From Alnus glutinosa (lineage: Eukaryota; Streptophyta; Magnoliopsida; Fagales; Betulaceae): a stretch of 64,000 nt of DNA. Below, in pieces: positions 1 through 12,939 of the stretch. Below the pieces are notes generated by a model. That model saw only the letters and a list, made by a program, of their open reading frames with translations, did not search any database and was not told where the DNA came from. Both the position numbers and the translations under genes were made by a program. The stretch spans positions 19,614,649-19,678,648 of the forward strand of contig NC_084890.1 in the NCBI RefSeq assembly GCF_958979055.1. The letters are read 5' to 3'. Each line of letters opens with the position of its first letter. The stretch's first letter is position 1.

Positions 1-642
1 AGGGATCCTTCCCTGTAACCATTTTCCTCATTCTATTAAAAAGAAAAAAAAAAAAAAAAAAACCATGTTCCAATTCTCTTAATTTGACCTAAAACAAAAA
101 TCATTCATTCATCAATTTTGATTCTTTTCTTTTGATTCAATTTTTTTTACCCTTCGAGCACTTTTGTCGTGGGTTCTCAATGCAAGCTATCCTTTAGTTT
201 GAAAAAAAGAAAAAAATAGGAGTTAGTTGTTTGTGTGGTGGTACAAGGCATGACAAGAAAGAAAAAAGTTCGTGCTTCAAGGAGTTGAAAAGAAGAAGAA
301 GAAGAAACCGAAGAAAAAAAAAATCAGTTCAAAAAAAAGAGGTAGACAAAAAGCCCAAGCAACATATGTGTAGCTCATGTAGCCCATTTCAGGCCCATAG
401 TTGGCCCGTTCCGGCCAAAAGAAGCCGATGTTGGCCAAACAATCGCTGATGTCAAAATACCGGTCAAAGTAACCGATGCCGGCCAGAGTTGCCGATATCT
501 AAATTCCAGTTAAAGTAACCGATACTAGGCAAAGTTGCCGAAGTCAAAGTTTCGGTTATAGCAACTGACCATAGTAGCCATTCTTCAGCCACTCGATGTT
601 CAAGATAAACGATAGCTAACGGACCATTCATCTTGGGGGGCA
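1..642 (+). mobile_element. 3' internal part of an LTR element, cut by the window edge
   Basis: No readable protein. A degenerate tandem repeat of about 47 bp (three units, roughly 425-575) has the recurring words GCCGAT, GGCCA and AAAGTAACCGAT. A purine run, TTGGGGGG at 633-640, looks like a polypurine tract and is followed by TGTTAAAGG, a typical LTR start. I infer this is the non-coding 3' end of an LTR retrotransposon on the plus strand. The rest lies outside the window, so the family cannot be assigned. Confidence 0.35.
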
Positions 643-918
643 TGTTAAAGGATAGAAATCCTTTAAGATAACTGTTGATTTGTATCCCATAAATAAATGG
701 ATTTAATTGATTTGATTATCTGAAATTAAGGGATTTGATTTGTATTTGAAATTATTCAAACATTTGTAAAGCTCTATAAATAGAGCATTGTACTTAAATC
801 ATATTATGAATGAAAGATGTTGCCTATAAAGCTTTAACGTGTGGATGTAAGTCATAGGTTAAACCACCTTAATCTCTGTGTTTTCTCTCTTACCTTTGTC
901 TCTTTATTTTATTATCAG
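643..918 (+). mobile_element. Putative 3' LTR of the same element, end uncertain
   Basis: It starts TGTTAAAGGATAG right after the purine tract and has a TATA box (CTATAAATAGAGC) near 772-784. A CA at about 917-918 is taken as the end, but no second LTR or target duplication is visible, so the right edge is a guess. Confidence 0.3.
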
Positions 919-1298
919 TGTTTTCCTTTCTAATACCTTAGAATGTTCGAACTTAATATATCACTTTCCCAAAATTAGCAAAATATCTTTAGCTAATATA
1001 CAAAGAATATACTCGAACACCATTGAATCAAGGTTAAAATCTCAAAAAATCCTTTTACAAAAATAGTACTAAACTCGTTCAACAACAGATTTCACCATTC
1101 TTGCCAAACATTTTCAACCAACAAGTCCATAACCACTAACAACTATAATCCATATATCCCTTAATCTAAAACATTAAGAACACCTCAAAATCAATCATGT
1201 CCGAATGTATAGTCGTATACCCCCAATAAATTCATCAGATTTCCAACAAAATCAACTCAACTTCACCATAATTCCTCTAACTCAATCTCAACATCAAT

Positions 1299-1960
1299 TG
1301 TTGGGACAGTTTCCAGTATGGTGACATGTCATCTTCTGATTGGCCCATGTGATGAACTGCTCCGCTCTTCTGTGGGTCGGGTTGCTCCTTCTTGGTGCGT
1401 TGGACACTCGGGTAACCTGCAAAAGGACAAGGAATCACTGGGGTTGGCCAACGATCCTCCCTCCGATGCTTAAGTCAGGCTAGTAGTGGGTGAGAGCAAG
1501 AGTTGAGAGGAAAAAAAAAAAAAAAAAAAAAAAAGATCATTCAAAGACCTAGTGGCCCACTATTTATAGGGTCCTTGGAGTGGTTGAAGAGCATGGAGGT
1601 TCTGGATTTTCAGTGATCCCGACTCCCCTGGTATGGTGTGAACAGTCTTCGGGTACATATTGAATAGTAATCAGCATGGTGGTAAGATATCAGGCGATGT
1701 GCAGTGATCCCGAATTTTCCAGGATCGATCCAGGACACCAAATCAGACGTTGACCTGATTTGACCCCACTAAGTATCTGCTTCGATAGAGACTGTAGAGT
1801 TCGACCATCGACTGTGCATCATGTCTGAACTGGTAATTTGACCATTGAATCTAGGCGGTCTTTGGTGGACATTCGAATGGTTTGTAGCCAACTCGACCAA
1901 CCACTTGGGTACACACCAATTGTTGGTCCACTCGGGTTGGGGAATGATAATTCCCCAACA
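1299..1960 (+). mobile_element. Solo LTR, 662 bp
   Basis: It begins TGTTGGGACAG and ends TTCCCCAACA, giving TG...CA termini with an inverted TGTTGGG/CCCAACA pair. A perfect 5-bp target duplication TCAAT lies at 1294-1298 and 1961-1965. A TATA-like CTATTTATAGGG near 1559-1570 supports plus orientation. No PBS, coding region or second LTR is present, so this is a solo LTR left by LTR-LTR recombination. An A-run (about 1509-1534) sits inside. Confidence 0.85.
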
Positions 1961-1965
1961 TCAAT

Positions 1966-2427
1966 CATTATCAAAACACAATCTCAAATCAAATGCCACA
2001 GACACACAATCACAAATACAAAAACTTCAATCAACACTTTTTCACTTTCCAAAATTGAAACCAACACAGAGAAAACCCAACCAACAAAGACATTGGTTGT
2101 TAAACCATAAAACCCCAATATCAACCCAAACTCTAACCGAGACTAACTAAGAATTTGGAACGCTTCATAACAGTTTCGGTTTTCCTTTCCCCTAAACTAA
2201 ATCCCAGATTCTATAAAAAGTCTCAAATTTAGCTGTTAGTTAAATAGACTTACAAAGCACCATAACTCCAGTCAGAATCCTAATCATTAAATCTGAAAAA
2301 TCAAGTTTTGAATTAGGTGGGCATCTCAAGAATTTAGAGAAAAATCTAGTCTCACCTTGTTCAGTCGTGAGTCTTCTCACAGCATCTTTCCTCTTTTTTT
2401 TGTCTGAAACTCAACTCCCCCATGCTT

Positions 2428-2491
<64 letters not shown>

Positions 2492-3280
2492 CAACTTAAA
2501 TGCCTTCATCAGACACCACATACCTTAGGAATGATACTTTCTTCAACTAAAACTCACACTTCTTAAGTTTGGCCGACAACTTATTTCCCCCAATATCTCC
2601 AACACCCAACTCATTAGACTGTTTGTCTGCCACGTCATCGGCCCGTTAATTGGTCTAGTAATCTAGTAATCAAACCATTAGTCAGTCCTTAATTAGTCCA
2701 CTCAAAAGTACAGAATAAAGTTATTATTTATTTTACAGAAGATCGGCGATAAATTCTATGACAACCAATTCCGAAGTTTAGAACACTCAAAACTTATCTC
2801 TTTTTGCCAAGTAAATGGTAGATGTAGCAAAGTGGAAGTGTAGTAATTGACCACTCTCTCTGGACGAAGCTTTTGAAAGCTTTTGTTATGTTTTTTTTTT
2901 CCTTACTATTTTATTTCTATCAGTATCTTTATTTTTCTTTTCTTCTCTCTCTCTCTCTCTCTCTCTCTCTTCTTTTTTTACTTAAATATTTTTATTAATC
3001 TAACTCAATATGTTAATCCTTCAAAAAAAAAAAAAAATCATTATGTTAATTCTATTATTATCATTTTTGTATTTCCTAAGCAAGGTGTTACAACTAGTAT
3101 TATTATTAGAGGGCAATTATGTAATATCAGCTTTGATGGAAAGAAGTTCAAAAATGGAAATCTGTGTAGTTAGTGTTTAAATTGTACAATTATGTTTGGT
3201 TGATGCGTCTGTACCATTGTCTCTAACTAATATTCGAACAGTTTAGACCGGAATATAGGATTAAGGGTTTTAAGTTGTAA
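1966..3280. other. Intergenic, no gene recognised
   Basis: AT-rich sequence with two long TC microsatellites and scattered homopolymers. The short open frames here are composition-driven and match nothing I know. Confidence 0.5.
2437..2486. repeat. (CT)n microsatellite after a C run
   Basis: About 24 CT units preceded by about ten C residues. A second, shorter (TC)n tract lies at 2944-2972. Confidence 0.9.
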
Positions 3281-4470
3281 TTAGGGTTTTATAGCTTAGG
3301 AGCTTGACTAATGATATAATAAAAATGCATATTAAAGAGTAAAGACTTTTCGAGGAACTCGTATTTGGATTTGTGCACAAAGTGATAGAACCCTAGGAAT
3401 GATTCAACCCCCAACAACAATATACACATGCAATATATATATATAGAAAATAAATTGCAGTATTCAACAATAAATAACACGTCCACAACAAAAGCAATTT
3501 TGTTGCGAAGTGGACAACCCTAAAAACAAATCAAAGGAAAAAAAATCACTTCAGGGCAACCAAACTCAAAAAATCATTATCATGAAAAAGATCTAGAGTA
3601 CAGACAAAGAAACTTACAAAACCCCCTTTGTAAATCTAAGATTTTGTACGACAACAAGTTTCCCACTTGCCTCTGAGCTAGCTAATCTTCTTTAAGCATT
3701 CCCTCACAGACTCCTTTTGTAGACTCTTTGGTGGACAAGAGAATGTGTATGATGTGATTTGATAAAAACAAAAGCAAAGTCCCTAGTGGTAGAAAAGCTT
3801 CAAGCTTTTATAAATATTAACTTGGGTACACAAGGGTGAAGGAAGGCATATATCTAGGAGGATTATAGGATCAAGAATCTCTATCTTTCTAACTAAAAAG
3901 TCCAAATCTTGCTAGAAAGCTATGGGACGAGCCAAATGAGCCAAAGATTTGGATTTAGCGCACAAGAATTTCTCTTTGAGTCATGACGGGGTCCTTTTGC
4001 ATCATTACGCGGCATCTAAGGTTTCATCGCTAACTCTTTAACATTTGGAAGCTTTTTCACAGGTTGCGTCACGACGAGCTTTGAATGGGCTTTGCAAGTG
4101 GAAAGATAGAGACTTCTTTGTGGTTGTGTTACATCTTCGTCATGACAGGCTTTGAACAGAAGTAGGATGAGAATTCTCTCAGACTCTGAATCACGTATCC
4201 GTCGTGATGGGCTTTGAATGGAAATAGGCAAAGACTTCTCTAAGGCTCTGCGTCACGTTTCCATTGTGACATGCTTTGAATGGGAGATGGCCGAGACTTC
4301 TCTAAGACCATTCGTCACATTCGCGTCAAGACGGGCTTTGAACGGGAAACCAAAAAACCTTAATAACCAACCCTTTTCACCCCAAACACTTAGGAAATGA
4401 AAAACATTACATGTAAGGTTTTGCATAATGAATAAGGCCAATTTCTAAAACCTAACAGCAAGTAGTCACC
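3280..4470. mobile_element. Old LTR-like region with a minisatellite
   Basis: The stretch near 3500-3600 (GCGAAGTGGA...AAATCACTTCAGGGCAACCAAACTCA) resembles the LTR of the element at 9146-15033 (GAAGTGGAAACTC...AACTACTCCGGATCAGCCAAACGCAGG). A TATA-like TTTATAAATATT lies near 3808. I infer a diverged LTR of a related lineage, but I found no convincing target duplication. Confidence 0.3.
4045..4350. repeat. Minisatellite, about 65-bp unit
   Basis: About five degenerate units share the words GTCACGACGGGCTTTGAATGG and GAGACTTCTCTAAG. Open frames across it are by-products of the repeat. Confidence 0.7.
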
Positions 4471-5984
4471 CAAGAGAACACAAAAATGTTGAACCGTTTA
4501 ATCATGACTATCTTCAATACTTACAAATGTTCATTTTGAACATGTATAAAATATCTTTAAATATATGTTGTGAGCCCGTATTTTACTAATAATCCTGTTG
4601 ATTAAATTTCATCATTTATCACTGTGTTTTTCTTCATGACTGAACTATATATGTGAAATTGGAATAATAATGATTATATGACATGGCCATCATTGGAAAA
4701 AATGATGACCTGTGGCATGTGTATACTGGACTATAAAGACTCAACCCTATGTCCCAGTTGTTGACATGAATAATGTTGTACCTTAGATTTGAGGGCTATC
4801 ATGACCTGACCAATGCAACCACTTACGGGTTTGGGTTACAGTTGTAGAATTACTAGTTGAGTGTCACTCAAGGTATCTACCCGGTTGATTAACTAGGGAT
4901 GGTTTGTGATGACCCCCTTTTTTTTTTTTTTTGTATAAGACGAAATCATCACAGTGGCATGGCAATTAGTCATAAAGCCAACTTTAACCTAATACATCTC
5001 ATAATATATGCACAGAGATAAACCTATAGCAGTGGAACTAAATTCATTAACTGAAAAGTGTAAATACAACAACAAAGCCATATTTTTGTCTATCTGTTTA
5101 AGGCTTAATCAAAACATTAATTACATCAAAGAATGGCTATACAAAATAAATGTCATATGTAACGCAAGCCATATATCAAATGTCTATACAAAATATGGAC
5201 TATCCATAGTCTTACCCACATACGACTAATGCGGTGGGCCTTAATCGTAGTATCCCAAATATAACGCTATTGGGTCCTAGTCGACGTCAGTGGTACTTGT
5301 AGCCACAACATCAGCATCTACACGGTAGTGGTCATAGCCATGTCCGCATAGGTGGAAGTATGAGTCCACAAACTCAACAGTATAAAACTCACTAAGTTTT
5401 CACAATGAGCCATCTTTTCTACCTTATATTTACTATAATAGTTACTATTTATGAGTCTTTTTTTTTTTTAAATGTTTCGTAGCTAATGTAGTAAACATAT
5501 GTGCTTGTATCAAGAGAAACTTTATTACTTTATCCACACATTATACATATATCAAGTGGCTAAGCCATACTCGTATACAAGTCCTCCATCCATCGGGAAA
5601 TACAAGTATATGAGTATGTCTTAAGTAGAAAATGAGCGGCATCATAACTCAACTATACAAAGATACGAGCATTTTCAAACCTTTGGGGAAATACCCATAT
5701 CTAAGCACAATCAAGCACAATGCCTTATAAAACGTCATATGCATTGTAGCCGTAACTATATACATATATTCTATTCCATTCAAACTCATAGGTATATTGG
5801 TACGCCTAGCATGAAATTTCGTATTAAAATCTATGCAATCTAACTGTAACTGTATACATATGTTCTGTTACATTCAAACTCATAGGCATACTGATACATC
5901 TAGTTATGAAATCATCTTAAAATATGTCACACATCAACATCATGCTATTTGTACTCATCATTCGTTTTCATCTCATTTTGGTGT

Positions 5985-6300
5985 CGAGGGGTACGCAGCC
6001 CAACAGTCTTTCGTTTCATGTTGCCCAAGGGTACACAGCCCAAGGTTCTTTCGTTTCATAATGTTAAGGGATACGCAGCCCAATGGTCTTGTTGCATGGT
6101 GCCCAGGGGTACGTAGCCCAAGGGTCTTTCGTTTCATAGTGCCAAGTAGTACACATCCCAACGGTTTTTCGTTTCATTGTGCCCAGTGGTACGTAGCCCA
6201 AGGGTTTTTTGTTTTATAGTGCCAAGGGGTACGCAAGCCAATGGTCTTGTTGCATGGCGCCCAGCAGTATGTAGCCCAAGGATTTTTGGTTCAGCGTTTT
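5985..6300. repeat. Minisatellite inside the solo LTR, about 39-40-bp unit
   Basis: Roughly eight units follow the pattern GGGTACGTAGCCCAAGGGTC followed by TTTCGTTTCATAGTGCC. Units differ by several substitutions and small indels, and some carry GTTGCATGG in place of TTTCGTTTCA. Confidence 0.85.
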
Positions 6301-7133
6301 GTTCCATGTACATGCTTGTGCTTTCGTGACTTACATCATACGTGTTCATTCTTTCACACACTTATACAATTCTCAACGTTTCATGTTTTTCACATCATTC
6401 TAATTGTAAAATGAAACCTTAACTCATTTGAAATCATATTAAGACATAACTTAAACATATTTGAAGGTATTGAAATCATTCACAAGCATATATCATCTTA
6501 AAATATCATTGGCTCGGTTTATCATAAATCTAACATTTATTTCATTGTAAAAACTTCACAAAATGTAATATCTTTTCTCGATGAGTTGAATACTCACTTA
6601 GGCAGCTTGACAATTGGCTATGAAGAAATTCTTCTTGTAAGCCACACAATGTATCACTGTACAATACATTGTGATGACACATTAATATTATCACATAACA
6701 TTTTCTAGCTCTAAATTTCTATTTAGCTCTTGAATTGCTCAAGAACTATAACCCATGGAAAACCCATAAATTTATAAGGATCCATTTAACAACCCATTAA
6801 ATAAGAACACTAACCCATAAGATTATCTTAGGGTTAGATACACAAATGGCTAATTTTACAACACTTACAAAAAGTTAGGGTTTTGAGTCTTACCTTGATT
6901 TCTCACCAAAAGTGAAACCCAATGCTTGGAGATTGTGTAGAACACTTCAAAATACACAATACCTAAAGAAAATTGAGAGATCAAACTCAAACTCTAAAAA
7001 ATCTACACAAAATTTAGAGGAACTAGGATTTTCGGAGTTACCTCAAACCAATTGGTGAAACCATAGATCTTGTAGCAATGATCACATTTTTGGTGTCGGA
7101 TTTGAGTTTGGAGGGTTCAATTTACCAAGATTT

Positions 7134-7144
<11 letters not shown>

Positions 7145-7193
<49 letters not shown>
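7145..7193. repeat. (GA)n microsatellite
   Basis: About 24 uninterrupted GA units near the right end of the 4905-7489 solo LTR. Just downstream (7240-7370) are several GTCCGTCCAGAC/GTCCGGACAC words like those in the 9146-15033 element. Confidence 0.9.
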
Positions 7194-7197
<4 letters not shown>

Positions 7198-7494
7198 GAG
7201 CTCGTTGGTGTCTTAAAATGTGGCCTGATCGAACATGAAAATGGTCCGTCCAGACACGCACATGATTTAGAACTCGATGGGAGTTCCGTCCGCTGGCTGT
7301 CCGGACACAGCAGCAGACACAGACTTTCTGCCAAGTCTGTCAGGACACATATTTTGGTCCGTCCAGACGCATTACATAGAAACTCATCTCTGAACGTTTT
7401 CTAAGTGTTTTTCTCATATTTTTCTTAATTTCTCACATAATTAGTCTAATTTAGATTTTTAATACCTAATTAATTTCTTGGACATTACATGGTT

Positions 7495-8011
7495 GGCTAT
7501 GTGCATCACTCGTTGGCTGTGGGGTTGCACCATAAGTCCTATGAGATGTGCAAACCTTACCGTGAAGGGGTTAAGGGCACATATAGGCCGTATGGAGAAT
7601 GATTACAACTATTGATATATGTATTAGTATTTAAACATGCACTTCATCAGCATGATTTTCTGAGAATAATAACACAATCCTTTTGCCAAAGCCATTGTTT
7701 CTTAAAACGCAAAAGTTAAAGCAATGTTTCCCTTAAGCATAACTCATTGTTTTATACTGTACTTTTAAGCCTTATTTCTGCCATTGCTCAATGATTTTCA
7801 CTATGTTAGTTTTGTGCATGCTTAAACATATAACCTTCTATAAATGACACACAATGGGCTCATTACATGGGCTAAGTTTCATAGCGATTTACTTACTAAG
7901 CCACATACTTACATGATCTCTAGCTGTAAAATAATTTTTTTTATAGATTAGTTGGCGGTAGTACTTAGAGAGATGGCCAAAGATAGTTATAGGATTCCGA
8001 AGTCGCGGGGT
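7495..8011. other. Intergenic flank, probably old retroelement
   Basis: Continues the sequence interrupted by the solo LTR (4575-4904 joins 7495 onward). No coding domain is recognised. Confidence 0.4.
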
Positions 8012-8475
8012 AATGTTATGTAGATGTGGGTGTCTGGATTGGGCTCAGATGGAGGCACATGACCCCTTTGCAGTGAGCTTAGCAAAGGAGGGAAATTGTG
8101 ACCCAAGAAGGCCTTTTGGCCGAGCGTTGAAGCAGGGATGTGGGTACCTATAAGGGCAGAACCAATATATTAGGAGAGGGGGGACAAAACTAAAAATTTA
8201 AAAAAATTTCAAGGTAAAAATTAATTTTGGGAATCCATTTTATAAAAATACATAAAATTCAGAGGAAAAAAAAAAAAAAAAAAAACTCAATTTTTTTTTG
8301 TGGCATTTCTAAATTTTTGTGGGGGCCAAGAACTCCCTAAAGGCAAGGGTGGACCCTTATGCAATGAACCTAGTAAATGAGACATATTATGACCTGTGAA
8401 AGCCCTTTGGTCAATTGTTGAAGTCGGGATATAATTAGTGCTTGGATTGGGTGCAAATGGAGGCACATGACCTTA
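8012..8475 (-). pseudogene. Relic of the tandem-repeat secreted peptide gene
   Basis: Read on the minus strand, two repeat units of the family at 20845-21966 are recognisable. One (8345-8475) reads GHVPPFAPNPSTNYIP then FTGHNMSHLLGSLHKG. The other (8020-8157) reads THIPASTLGQKAF then GHNFPPLLSSLQRGHVPPSEP. An AT-rich insert of about 185 bp (8157-8340), bounded by AAGGGCAG- and AAGGCAAG-like words, separates them. There is no signal peptide or start codon, so it is a non-functional remnant. It shows that the family once reached further left than the two larger copies, with the same orientation. Identification rests on the shared motifs, which are unmistakable; exact ends are approximate. Confidence 0.75.
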
Positions 8476-8499
8476 TGGGCCCCATGGTAGACCGAATCT

Positions 8500-9140
8500 T
8501 AAAGATCCCTTGCAAGTTTCAGATGGGCCAATCACAAGGTCAAAAGCGAAGAAGATCAAGGAAGCAATGCAACGATTAGTGCAATCTACTTGGGCCGAGT
8601 TTGCAAATTTATCGAGCAAGCCCCAACATTCGAGATGGGCCTTAAAGAAGAAGAACCAACTTTAATCCATGTGATACAAGCGACAAATGGGGGCAGCATA
8701 GCCTAGTGGTTTAGTGTAAACCTTTATTTCACTAAGTATAGGCGTGTGGGCCTATTTTTATATTTCTATGGATATAGGCTTTTGGGCCTATTTATTTCAT
8801 TAAGTGGACTTCTTTTATTAGTTATAGAAGTGTAGTTTAGGATGTTTTAGGCTTGAAGATGTTCAGCCCATGTATTTTAATTGATGTAGGCCTTAGTAGG
8901 TTTAGGGTTTCATGGAGAGGTTTTAAAAAGACTTGTAGCCACATTTGCTAGACAAGTTGATTGTCAATGAAGTTTTTGTTCTTCATAGAAAACTTTTCAG
9001 TTTCCTCTACTTGTTCTTGATTGAACTAAGAACTTATCAAAGACAAACCCTTTGTGGCGTTCTCACCGAATCTAGGTTCTTGAAACAAGATTTCAACAGG
9101 TCTATATCTTCTTAACTTGATTCTTGGCTTTCTTGGGTAG
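8500..9140 (+). mobile_element. Ty3/gypsy 3' relic (pol C-terminus and LTR-like tail)
   Basis: In the plus-strand frames, 8505-8675 gives GPMTRSKAKKIKEAMQRLVQ-like residues and then, after a frame change, APTFEMGLKEEEPTLIHVIQ. Both are characteristic of the C-terminal end of plant gypsy polyproteins. A purine tract AATGGGGGCAG follows at about 8687, and the next 450 bp have a U5-like look. There are frameshifts and no matching left LTR, so this is a decayed fragment. Confidence 0.55.
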
Positions 9141-9145
9141 GTTTC

Positions 9146-10315
9146 TGAAAAAACAAAATTGACTTCTTAAACAAACCAAGTGTGTGTTTGTGTGCAAACA
9201 AATATCTTAAATGCGGAATTTAAATGAGATAAGATATTTGTTATGAAGTGGAAACTCTATGAAGAGAAAAAACTACTCCGGATCAGCCAAACGCAGGAAA
9301 TCCACTATCCAAAAACAAAGCTAGTCACAAGACACTCGTACTCACATAACCCTATGCAGTAGTCATACCTTTAACTCTGACGTGTAACCCAACACGAACG
9401 CTTCCCAACCAGATCTTCCACTTGAATAGGTTTTTGATGGATTCCTTTACCTTAGGGCCAATCCCTAAGATAGACTTCACACGATCAAATCACACACTGG
9501 CAAAAGCTAGAGAGCTAGCAGATCTTCAATATCTCCCTAAACACCCTCTCTAAGTATAAGGAATTCTCTATCGAACTCTGTACAAAACACAGACCTAGAG
9601 CCCCCTATTTATAGGCTTTAAGAGACCTTGAAAACTGCTGAAAATCAGACTATGTCTTTCGACTGTCCGGATGGAAGTTTGACACTTCCGGACGGGTTTC
9701 TGCAATATCCTTTAGAAATCGCGCAATTCTATCCTTATCAGGTTTGCGTCCGGACGGCTTGACTGAGTGTCCGGATGGTCTTCGCTAAAACCTTTCCGCG
9801 TACAAACGAAATTTTGGAGTTATCTGAACTACTAGATATCGTCCGGACGTATTGCTGGGTCGTCCGGACGGTCTGCAAATACAGGAATCGTCCGGACGTG
9901 ATGCCGAGTCGTCCAAACGGATTGCAGAGACTTCCCAAATAGTGTCGACTTCTGAAAAATAGACTTTTTGTAGAATACTGATTGGCCGAGCATTCGTACA
10001 GTGTTGCTCTGACATCCGGACATCTTCAATGTTTATCTGTAGGACACTGCGGGGCGTCGGGACACCTTCAAAGGCCCGTCCAGACGGTTGCACAGCAACC
10101 GGCTGATTTGTCTTGGTATTTGCAAAGGAGTCTTCATGGATAACTTTTAGAAGCCTGTGAAACTTACAATTTGTCATATAATACGACTCTTTCCACATCA
10201 GAGAAATAAACTCTGAATATTTGAAGACTCTGAAATATACGGCATCCCTGTGAGAGCAGCAACATTACGTAATAGTGATTTTGTCAACATAATGTAGCCA
10301 ATTAAAATACTAACA
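9146..10315 (-). repeat. 3' LTR of the gag-only element
   Basis: It matches 13865-15033 along its whole length. It carries a TATA-like CTATTTATAGGC near 9606-9617 and a cluster of CGTCCGGACG palindromes between about 9660 and 10085. Confidence 0.88.
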
Positions 10316-10329
10316 AATTCCCCCTTTGG
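10316..10329 (-). other. Polypurine tract
   Basis: The minus strand reads CCAAAGGGGGAATT directly before the TGTTAGTATT start of the 3' LTR, as expected for plus-strand DNA priming. Confidence 0.7.
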
Positions 10330-12930
10330 CCATTCTGGGACAAAAATCACTAAACCGGTTAAAAATACATTCCCTGTCCAAAAAGCCAAAAACTAACTTA
10401 TACTCCCCATTTTTGTCTCAAAGGGACAAAGGGTAAACAGAGTATAGAAAGACCACAGTATTTAAATACTCCCCCTTTGATGTCTCAACAGAACAAGGGT
10501 AAACAGAGTATATAAAATCCACAGACAAAAACATTCTAAAATCCTATTGATCCACTGAAATCAAGTAACGGAGAGAAAACCGTATAAAATGCTGGATTTG
10601 AACTACTTCGGCTTCTAGCTCCTGAAGCCGGGAAACCATAGACTGAAAAGTTTCAGTCACTTGAGTCTTCTTGCCCGAAACTGATCATCCACAGAAAGAA
10701 ATCCTCAAGACAAGTGGTCTGCAAGATGATAAAGAAGATTCACCCCTGAATCTTTAGCTGGTGCAGATCTAGAGGAAAAGGTTACGGAAGATTCTGTATG
10801 AGCATGGGGAATGAGCTCATCTAAAATTTGAGATCTCTGGAACATATGATTTCAACACTGGTCTGTTTTCCAAAGAGCCCTCTGTCTGACACTATGCTAG
10901 AAGCCACCGGACAACATATTCCTGAAAATATTTAAATAGAAATCTATCCAACAATAACACCACAAGGAAATATTAGATCCTGTTAGTTTCAACAAGAATG
11001 TGGTATTATGATGGGTATCAATTGGATGAATAAAGAAATACAAAAGTAGATATAGCAATCCAAAAGGCACAGATTAGTAATATCCATCCAGCATAAAGAC
11101 AGAAAAAGATGCACAATCTCTCAAATCATCATTCCAATCAATCAAATATTTCAATATTCTAAAAAGAACCAAAGCTTAATAGAATAAGGAAAGTCAAAGG
11201 ACATACTTGGGAATGAGAAAAGATGTACGGAGAATGCCAAAATCTCGGGATTAGTCCGAGAGAATACACACACAACCCGACGTGATAGAATAGGCAAAAA
11301 GTAGTGTGTGTTTGGCAGAGAAAGCAAAAAGATCGCGTCCGGACGTGGTACATACTCGTCCGGACGGCATGCTGTCAGATATGAGATTGACAGAGGCGAG
11401 TGCATTCAGACGCAAGAACATGTTCGTCCAGACGCTTCACACTAGAAGCTGAAAAACAGAGGGAAATATGCAGAAAAAATTTCCTAACTTTAGCTTCAGA
11501 ACACGCATGTATAAATAACAGATAAAACAATCAAATAGCATTTCAAAAATATACCAAGATATAATTGAGAGTTAAGAGTCAATAAGCACAAAAATTTCCC
11601 TGCAGATAGAAATTTTTCAATAGTAAACTTAACTCATGCAATGCGTGTGTGTGTGAAAGCTTTCTCAATAAGGTATGAAGTTCATTGATATGACTCAAAG
11701 CAACCGGATTTTCTAAATAAGAGAGAAAATCAATGTTAGATCAGTCAAAAGTCAAACCTTATTTTACTCAGGCCTAGCCACCCTCATCTGATACACTCTC
11801 CCTAAGCTGCAACACTTTTCTTTTACTTCGTTCTTTAGTGATCGTCTATTTCCGCAATGATTTGGTCATTGACTATTTCTTTAAGGACAAGGTCAAGAAC
11901 AGATTTAACATAAGCAGTGGATCTTTTTATTTATCCATATATATTCGGTTTTGAATGTTTTTTATCACTTGGTACTGCAACCTAGAAAGAATGCCAGAAT
12001 TTATGGGTTCTAGGTTCAACTAGCAAGTTGGTCAATTTGACCATCTTAGCAAAAAAAATCTCTCTCAATAGAATTTCCAGAAGCTAAAAGTTAGAGAGAA
12101 AAAGAATGTACCTTAGGGGAGCTTTGGATAGTGCATATTTTTATCACATGAGAAAAGCAACTATCTAACATTAAGATGCACATGAAAACTTAGCAGATAT
12201 CAGACATAAACTCTCAATCATATATAAGTATATTCAATTAATGCACAATGAACAAAGATATCAAGCAAAAACACATACAATATCTGAAAAGCTATAAAAA
12301 AAATAAAATTCTGCATCTTCTCCCCCAATTTTTTTTAAAAAAAAAAAAAACATGCTTCACAATAAAGAGGATAATATAGACCAGGTATGTAAGGTAAAAA
12401 CAAACCTAACCTCAGGGAGAGAGGTTTGATAGTACCAAGATAGAAAAGCAGCCGCTTGACATGCTTTTACTATCATCCCTATTTAATACCTTGAGAATTT
12501 CCTCAGGACAAACAAGAGAGAATATAGGGATAGAAAAGATGGGTTCCACAACAACATGCAAAGCATTCATGAGATAAGATTATATAAAGATGCAATGCAA
12601 ACATACTTGACATGCACTAGGATTAAGGAACCAAAATCCTAGGCATGGGAGACCTCACCTACTAGGTGAGTCCACTCCTCCTCAAGGGGTGAATGGTCTT
12701 ATCCTTCCTTACCCATACCTTCTCTACCTGTGAGGCAGGGGTGTAGCCATGTCCAAATTGATCAGTTGACTACGACACTCTTCATCATGTTGACAAGCCC
12801 TTCATTGGTCTGATTCTTGTTGGGCTTGGGACGCTTCATTCTGAAGCATTCGGCCTTGGTGTGGCCATACTTACCATATTGACGGTAAGAGGGAGAACCC
12901 CTTTGAGGAAATGCCGTTGTTGCCGAAAAG
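10330..12930 (-). other. Non-coding interior of the gag-only element
   Basis: No retrotransposon enzyme motif can be read in any frame. CCCCATTTTTG and CCCCTTTGATG words recur at 10400-10480, and two more CGTCCGGACG words lie near 11336-11365. I see no gene here. Confidence 0.5.
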
Positions 12931-12939
12931 CATGATGAG

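Larger units (their letters stand above)
4905..7489 (+). mobile_element. Solo LTR, 2.6 kb
   Basis: It starts TGTGATGACCCCC and ends GGACATTACA, with imperfect inverted termini. A perfect 5-bp target duplication TGGTT is at 4900-4904 and 7490-7494. It contains a 39-40-bp minisatellite and a (GA)n tract, and no coding domain. The start resembles that of the 2.95-kb solo LTR at 47495 (TGTAACACCCCG), suggesting related Ty3/gypsy-type families. Orientation is inferred from that resemblance. Confidence 0.8.

Noticed and set aside
3089-4459. Solo LTR with GCAAG duplication
   Set aside because: The putative left flank is CAAGG and right GCAAG, offset by one base, so the match was not convincing; kept only as a low-confidence LTR-like region.
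5985-6300. CRISPR-like regular spacing
   Set aside because: The units are one continuous degenerate 39-40-bp tandem repeat without unique spacers, in a plant genome.
9738-10198. Minus-strand frames rich in RPDD/VRTT words in the LTRs
   Set aside because: They arise from translating the CGTCCGGACG palindromes in different frames and differ between the two LTR copies.
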